Made by a program: the position numbers and the translations under genes. Positions 57,943 through 64,000 of a DNA stretch of 64,000 nucleotides are shown in pieces. The notes beneath the pieces are model-generated. The model ran no database searches and was not told where the DNA came from. It worked only from the letters and a program-made list of their open reading frames with translations. Position 1 is the first letter of the stretch, and each line of letters begins with the position of its first letter. The stretch is taken from assembly GCA_009760855.2 (NCBI GenBank), contig WPIO01000027.1, positions 2,782,501 through 2,846,500 of the forward strand, in the 5' to 3' direction. Source of the DNA: Cristatella mucedo (lineage: Eukaryota > Bryozoa > Phylactolaemata > Cristatellidae).

Positions 57943-57960
57943 GATCTCGCAATCTCTCAA

Positions 57961-58018
<58 letters not shown>

Positions 58019-58026
58019 TTGAGAGA
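57884..58026. repeat. Twin AT-rich palindromes
   Basis: AGATTGCGAGATCGT (57884-57898) pairs with ACGATCTCGCAATCT (57941-57955) around (TA)n. Directly after, TCTCTCAATCTCTCTCTC (from 57953) pairs with GAGAGAGAGATTGAGAGA (to 58026) around a second (TA)n. Confidence 0.93.
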
Positions 58027-58304
58027 CCGAAATTGGTAAACGTATAAGCTAGCTAGGATTAGATCGAGTAAACCGTATTTTTAAGATGACATATGCATGG
58101 GCTACTGCACTCAAATTTCAAGGCCTGGATAACACATTTGCAGCAGTTGCTGGAAACTTCTTGAAAACATTCAAGCAGTGTGATTGACCAGTATTTTGTT
58201 AGCTGTTTCGTAAGTACAAAAATGTCTTCGCTCAGCAATCCCATGCCTTCTAACCTTACCGAATACCGATCTTAGTTAATTTAACTGTCTCATTTGCATA
58301 GTAA

Positions 58305-59026
58305 TAATAATTATAATGTACTTGATAAAGCGCCCTCAGAGAACTTAATCTCTTTCTAGGCGCTTTACATTTGCTGCAAAGGGAAATGCAATTAAATGGT
58401 AAGTAAAATCATGCTTAAAAAACAAACCAAATGAATAACATAGCTAGGGGTGACATGCACAGGGTCAGCATGCCAATGTGGTTAGTGGCAGCATGCAGTG
58501 TCAGCACGCATAAGCACGTGAAGGACGAATCACAGGGATTCACTAAATGCTGTCCTAAATAGGTGTTTTTAGGTTCCTTTTAAATGTGGTCAGGTCAGGG
58601 GATGTTCTGACGCAGGTCGGGAGGCAGTTCCAGGCTTTGGGAGCATATGAACTAAATGCACGGTCTCCATTGGATTTAAGGTTTGTACGAGGTATTTCTT
58701 GACTATTGGATTCCGAAAAGCGGGTGGTACGATGCTTGGCCTGATGGGGGAGCATGTCGGAGAGATAGGCTGGAGCCATAGAATGAAGGGACCTAAAAGT
58801 GAGCGAAAAAACCTTAAAGTCAATCCGTTGCTTGACCGGTAGCCAGTGCAGGTCGGCAAGAAGTGGAGTAATGTGGCAACTGCGACGCTCACGACAGACA
58901 AGCCGAGCTGCGGAGTTCTGTACAAGCTGCAATCGCCTGATCGTACATGCTGGTAGGCCAGTAAGCAGTGAGTTGCAGAAGTCGAGACGAGATGTCACGA
59001 ATGCATGGACCAACTTAGATGTGGTA
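58305..59026 (-). mobile_element. L2/CR1-clade LINE, young and well preserved, 5'-truncated
   Basis: Minus strand: an open frame of about 150 codons from [20 protein letters not shown] through [34 protein letters not shown] and [20 protein letters not shown] to the 3' UTR and the (AAT)n terminus at about 58305. No break was seen within the preserved ORF part, so this is among the most recent insertions. Confidence 0.92.
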
Positions 59027-59165
59027 TAGCAGCAGAAGAGCCTTAAAGACTGTCGTCACACCTTGCTGTAAGCAATATGGAATCACCAAACTGTGGGATT
59101 CGATCCCATGACCTCGGTCGTGAAGAGCAAATGCCTTACCTTCTGGGCTATCATAGCCCAGTATT
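59027..59165 (-). mobile_element. tRNA-derived SINE joined to an L2 copy
   Basis: TAGCAGCAGAAGAGCCTTAA, GTGGGATTCGATCCCATGAC (box B region), CCTCGGTCGTGAAGAGCAA and TCTGGGCTATCATAGCCCAG. It begins exactly at the 5' truncation point of the LINE. Confidence 0.7.
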
Positions 59166-60349
59166 TATAACAAAGTAGCTTTATCATCAGCCTTTGAATG
59201 AGTTTTGAAGGGCTACCTGCATCTACTATTTATTTTACAGGACGTCATGAAATCCATAGTCTCCTCTTTGGTTTTACGAGTCGCCGTACCGCTTCTGTCA
59301 CTTAGCATAGGTGTTAGCGTAGCAGGATTTAAGGGGGTAAGTCGGCCAGTATTGGGAGTTATCCCCGAAAATGGCCACTAATAGTGTGTTATCCCCCAAA
59401 AGCACATTTATTAAATATCGTACGAAGACGAGTAAACTGAATGGCTTGAAAACTGGCACGAAGAACACTGGTAGCATTAGCTATCGTTTGATGTGATATA
59501 GCTGCAGTTTTGACCTTCTGATGACCTTTAAAAGTCCAAGGTCACGTATATCATTGCCGGTAAAAGGCAGCTCCACATTTTTCCGATTAAAAAAGTCATT
59601 GTAGAAATACGGCAAACATCTCCAAAAATGCAAGACACTTAACAGGATACTCTTCCCCCCCCAAAAAAAAATTTTGCCATCTCCAACTGTTGACTGTCAT
59701 TACGAACACAGCCCACGGAGACTTTGTGACAGGCACATTATATGCATACACACCTATCGTGCATATATGCACAGGTGGGGAATGTGGAGACAGGTGAGCT
59801 CCACCTATATTCCAAGTTTCACACAGGTCGGCCCAGTATCGACCAAGTTGTACTCTTTACCAGGTACCAAGTACTATTGCTGTGACAGCACTCAGAGAAG
59901 CCAACTTAAGCTGCGAAAGCATGTAGGTTACGAATAACAAGTGTTACTATATTTGTCGCCATACAACATAAAAACACATACTTAAGCATTAGCCTTTTCA
60001 TTATAGCTGACATGACGACAGATGGCTACCTAAAGACTCACTTGCAGGCTGGCAGAGCTCGTACTCAGCGCTGGAACTCACCGACATCCAGACCGTTAAT
60101 CAAAGGGCGGCTGCTGTCAGGACCGTGCCTCATATAATGGCCAAGATGGAAGTCGTAAAATAATCTCGATTATGCATTGTCATAAGTCTGCATGCTCATT
60201 AGCCCCGACTTATTGCGGCTGCCTCATAAGCTGCACTCAGTTATCAGTCAGTAGCAGACAAGCTCACAGTTCGTCATCGCGTTTCCACCTTCAACCTCAT
60301 AGGTCGTGTTAGTGGTTCAGCTTTCAAGCTCATAATTCGTAATCGTGTG
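59166..60349. other. No recognised gene
   Basis: Includes a short homopolymer pair (C8-A9 near 59655). No exons or known repeats were recognised. Confidence 0.4.
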
Positions 60350-60675
60350 GGATTGCAATTGCAGCAGCCAGTTGATGTTTAGCGAGGATCCAATCACTCA
60401 CTCAATGCTGCTTCCATTCACCATAGTACGTCAAAACGTCCTCTGACATGACGACATTTAAACAGAAGCTTAAAATGCACATTTTTATTACAGAATTTGG
60501 CGAGTTTTTGTGATTCGTCATTTGTGTGCATGTACCTGCTTACACTATGCCTGCTGCTTGCGGATGTTACCACCAAACATTAGGTAAGGCTTTAAATGCA
60601 GCATCTGTAAAGTACCCAGAGAGAGATTCAGTTCTCTGAGGGCATTATACAAATGTATTGTTATTGTTATAATTA
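60350..60675 (+). mobile_element. Old L2 LINE 3' end
   Basis: AAAACGTCCTCTGACATGAC, TAAACAGAAGCTTAAAATGC, and a terminus AGAGAGATTCAGTTCTCTGA with GGCATTATACAAATGTATTG. Confidence 0.7.
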
Positions 60676-62433
60676 ATCAACAGCTGTTGACTTTATACAG
60701 TTATTTAACGTACTTTTCTCTGGTAAGCAACATTTATTTCCAAATTGCTTATATCTCAGATGTATTAAAATGACCACGATTCACTAAAAACTCAGCTTGT
60801 GTGATCAAGACTGTAAGCAACTCGAAATTGACGTATTTCAGACGAGAACAAATTGTCTCGGTGTTATTATTTAGTCTGAGAGAATCGCGAAAGAGAAATC
60901 ATACAATTATTATTTAGAAATCATTATATGTTCTAGATTAGTCGCTATACTGCAAATCGCTTTCTCTAAAAAATCTCCCAACGCAGCTTTCGCATCACGT
61001 TTTAAATAGACGGTAGTCCTCGGTAACGACTATCAAAGTCCAGTATATGCTAGTGAAAGTGGTCGCCTAGCTCCTCCAAGTAAGCTTTCACGCTCTCGTT
61101 GAATTTTTAGAGATGAGCCTCAAGGATACAGAAATTTGAAAAATATTCTCCAATTTTGGCAGAGTTATTAATGGGAGCCTGGACCAGCTACTAACGGTTT
61201 TCAGCTTTGAGATTGCTCAGAAAGTCCCAAGCTTCTGCAACCGAAGCAGTTTCAGACCTTTTTCTCCGGACCAGGTTCTTGGCGAATTCAACGCACTCTA
61301 TGATCTTCTTTATCTCTGGTCTGACAAAAATTCTAATGTTAAACTTTGCCCCCCCCCCCCCCGCCGCCGACAATTGTGGACAGACATATTGAGGGTACTT
61401 TTTATCAGCTTTTAATCATTACGTAGAGCCGTGACAAATTGTTTTGAGGAGGCTCGACTTGATGTGCAACGGCGATATTGGCACCTTCTGCGGGTCTGGG
61501 GGGGGGGGGTGGGGCTTCAATTTGATGTTGTTATTCCCACGAGAGAAGCTGGTCCGCTGCGGCCAGTCCCTCAGGGATAGTGTCATGGAAATAGTGCCGT
61601 GGCGGCTGTCTCATAAGTAAAAAAACAAGGAAACATTATGAAAATGAGTTAAAAGACTAACGAAAATGACATAATTTTGAAGTTTCCAATGACCCCGAGC
61701 CATAGTAACCAAACGTTAAGGTATCCGTCAACAATTTGACGTTGATCCTCTGTGTGGCTCAATCATGGGGCATGACGTGAACTTACCGATCGGCCACATC
61801 GCTTCTGAAGCAGAGCTCATCTTGCTGACTGAATAAGTTTAAAAAAGTTGTTAAGGCCTTCTATGATCCGTTACTTTGATACTTTATTAAAATAAGTCCT
61901 GCTGCTTGAGCCTAGATTTCAGAAGCACAACATTGTACTTGCCAAGATAAAGGCTCGGATCAGAACTTTCTGGTCGTTCTGGTTGGGGAAGTTGGGCTTT
62001 CTCACTTCGTCCGCATCTGCGAAATAGGAATTTGGATCTAAAATATCTTCCTCGATGTCTGATGTGCTGTACTCTCTCTTGAAAATGGCCGATCCTTTTT
62101 CGTATGGGGTGAGACGGGGAGCTTAGGGCACTGTCGATGGGGCAATGGATGAAGAAATGTGTAGGAACATGATCGGAGGCGAGTTCTTTCCGGTTATAAG
62201 CTAGGACAGATCCACCAGGGGTAGAAATAACTATTGCTCCAGTGGTCAGTAGGCTCACGCCAAATTGCTGGTCGAGCAAACTTCCTGACTCTCTTTGTAG
62301 CTCTTACCAGCCTGTAAACCTACCATAATTTTCTAAATTAAAAAGGATGTTTTAGGCATTATTTAATACTGTGCTAAAAATTCACTCTAGCAAGCGGCAG
62401 TTGTTCACATTACCTTTACGAATTCTCTTGCAG
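60676..62433. other. Possible genic flank; two minus frames and paired homopolymers
   Basis: C14 at 61349-61362 and G12 at 61498-61509. Minus frames 61191-61373 (ends WDFLSNLKAENR-stop) and 61887-62279 (130 codons, GAIVISTPGGSVLAYNRKEL) look less random than most here but match no family I recognise. Confidence 0.3.
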
Positions 62434-63522
62434 TGTTTGCATATGAAATGAAGTACCGAGGGCTTGTCTCAATCCACAAAAGACACGCAAAGGTACGCTT
62501 TGTCGGCCTCAAAAAAATCTTAATAGAAGCTTTAATGGAGTAATTTTTCACTCTTGTTCTGATGCAATGTCATAACCTGCTATATCCTGAATTAATCTGC
62601 TGAGAAGTGCAAGCAACCTATTAATTCCAAGTCAATCTTCACAAATCTGTTTCTCGGAAATAGCATAAACTGAAGAGTTCTTTTATGGGGATCTGAACAT
62701 TGTGACTTCAATGGATACTGCTCAGCTGTGCCATGTCCTCCTAACTAAATTCTGGTATCGCCGTAAGATATGCAATATTCGAGAACCTGACGAGGCATCG
62801 GGGCCAACAAGTTCACACTATGGCCAACAGCAAAAACAAAGATTCAAACTTGATGTGCAACGGCGATATCATTGATCATTTTTCTTACCACCGAGGCATT
62901 TTGTTTCGGAAAAGATGCTATTTTATTATTTAGGAATAAAATATTACGATAGCACTCATAATTGAATGAATAGTGCCAAGTAAAAAATAAATTTAAATCC
63001 AGTACCTAGTGCAATAAGCACTTCTTCAATAAGCAAACTTGTTCATCTGCAATTGTTCCAGCGTGTAAATGACTACCTAACCAGGAAGCAGAGCATTAAT
63101 GCAGCTACAGAGCTGTCGACGCATCCAGCCATTTTGGTGAGAGTATGAAGCAATTCACCGGCTAAATTATTCAATGATGGCCATTGTTTTCTTCGCAGCA
63201 TACATTAGAGAAATTGTGGGTAATTGCGACCGTATGTGGTCAAAATAAGCCAGCTCCTAGGTGCATTAACCGTCATTGAAACAATCTAACCCTGTATCAG
63301 CGTCGCCGACGAATAAACTATATACCTGCCTTGCACATATTATTAGATTCTGGATATCGCGTCAATGGTCTGAAGCTAAATGGTAATACGATTTGAATCC
63401 TCAGAGGAAGCCCTAAGCTGACGGCTGGAATAGCATACTTTGCTCTTACAAATGGTGGTGTATTAGTGCAACCACAATCAAATGGCCGTAATTTAGAGGA
63501 TATATTTGACGCCTACTTGACA
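62434..63522 (+). CDS. Candidate exons of an unrecognised plus-strand gene
   Basis: Several short frames bounded by good splice sites: 62434-62492 (acceptor ATTCTCTTGCAG; FAYEMKYRGLVSIHKRHAK; donor GTACGC), 62726-62762 (LCHVLLTKFWYR; donor GTAAGA), 63062-63136 (acceptor TTGTTCCAG; RVNDYLTRKQSINAATELST; donor GTGAGAGT), 63347-63382 (SGYRVNGLKLN; donor GTAATA) and 63405 or 63407 to 63522 (GSPKLTAGIAYFALTNGG, NLEDIFDAYLT; donor GTAAGG). Phases link 62434, 62726, 63347 and 63407 into one open reading; 63062 does not fit that chain and may be alternative. I do not recognise the protein. Confidence 0.35.
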
Positions 63523-64000
63523 GTAAGGGTGTTATTCAGAAGACCTCGTCCGCAGCTGGTCATGAAGCTCGATCCACGTCCATGATTTAAGGGCTACGTA
63601 CTTCGGTGGCTGGCTATGCATCGTCCTACCTCCCCGATTATGTCTCCACTGGACAGGCTCAGTTCAGTTGCGGAAGGTTTATTGAAAAACATTAGAGCTT
63701 TTAGAGCTGCGATGAGTGTGGTGTCTTCGTCGGCATTTAAAACCAAACAATAAGTCAAGTATCTCCTTTAAAGCAGCTGCGACTGGTCGCGGCTACTTAC
63801 CTATCTGAGCAAAGTTCCTACTGTGACCCTCAAGGCTAACTTATGATTGGATCTTAATAACCAGCTGAACCGTACCATTTCAGCCTCAATATTTCCCCAG
63901 GTCCTCTCAGAAAGTTTGACTCCATCCCTCCAAGACTATTTGCGATTGAGAGTATATATTCTGCAGGTGCTATACCACGGAACTCAACTCCACATTTATT
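63523..64000. other. No recognised feature
   Basis: If the candidate gene upstream is real, further exons may lie here or beyond the window. None was identified with confidence. Confidence 0.4.

Overview
The window is metazoan nuclear DNA, most likely from an invertebrate. It carries two intron-containing host genes with canonical GT-AG splice sites, plus many decayed L2/CR1-clade LINE copies ending in (ATT)n, tRNA-derived SINEs, ZMYM1-like hAT transposase fragments and one solo LTR. The sequence alone does not settle the phylum. Most open reading frames here are LINE remnants or chance. The real genes are split into short exons on the minus strand and were found by reading splice sites and family motifs together.

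Gene 1 is selenoprotein K (SELENOK), minus strand, 23149 down to 17468. It has five coding exons of 19, 82, 19, 83 and 94 nt, giving 98 residues. The penultimate residue is Cys where Sec normally sits near the C-terminus. Intron 1 is about 5 kb and packed with transposon debris. Gene 2 is a full-length Argonaute (AGO clade), minus strand, about 51726 down to 41139, with 14 exons and about 812 residues. N, L1, PAZ, MID and PIWI regions are all present. The 5'-phosphate pocket of the MID domain is conserved, but the PIWI catalytic tetrad reads Val-Glu-Tyr-Arg instead of Asp-Glu-Asp-His. One exon carries a one-base phase error. A second, partial, intron-containing copy of the middle of this gene lies at 29232-30895 and is a pseudogene.

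Layout: 0-3.7 kb, L2 fragments including a tail-to-tail inverted pair, and an orphan first-exon candidate. 5.1-7.2 kb, a satellite-like array of about 175-190 bp units split by an L2 insertion. 7.4-16.7 kb, SINEs, a solo LTR (11230-11961) and a long decayed L2 (12070-13765). 17.2-23.4 kb, SELENOK. 24-27 kb, a GC-rich stretch, a hAT relic with a nested SINE, and an interlocked inverted repeat. 28-31.5 kb, a gag-like fossil, the Argonaute pseudogene and another hAT relic. 31.5-40.5 kb, dense L2 fragments and a diverged pair of roughly 1 kb unclassified repeats. 41.1-51.7 kb, Argonaute. 53-54.6 kb, a diverged tandem duplication. 56.4-58.1 kb, a third hAT relic and twin AT-rich hairpins. 58.3-60.7 kb, L2 and SINE. 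61-64 kb, candidate exons of an unrecognised plus-strand gene.

The headline observation is the slicer-dead Argonaute and its partial duplicate, in a locus that also carries an inverted L2 pair able to form long double-stranded RNA if transcribed. Any functional link between these is inference.
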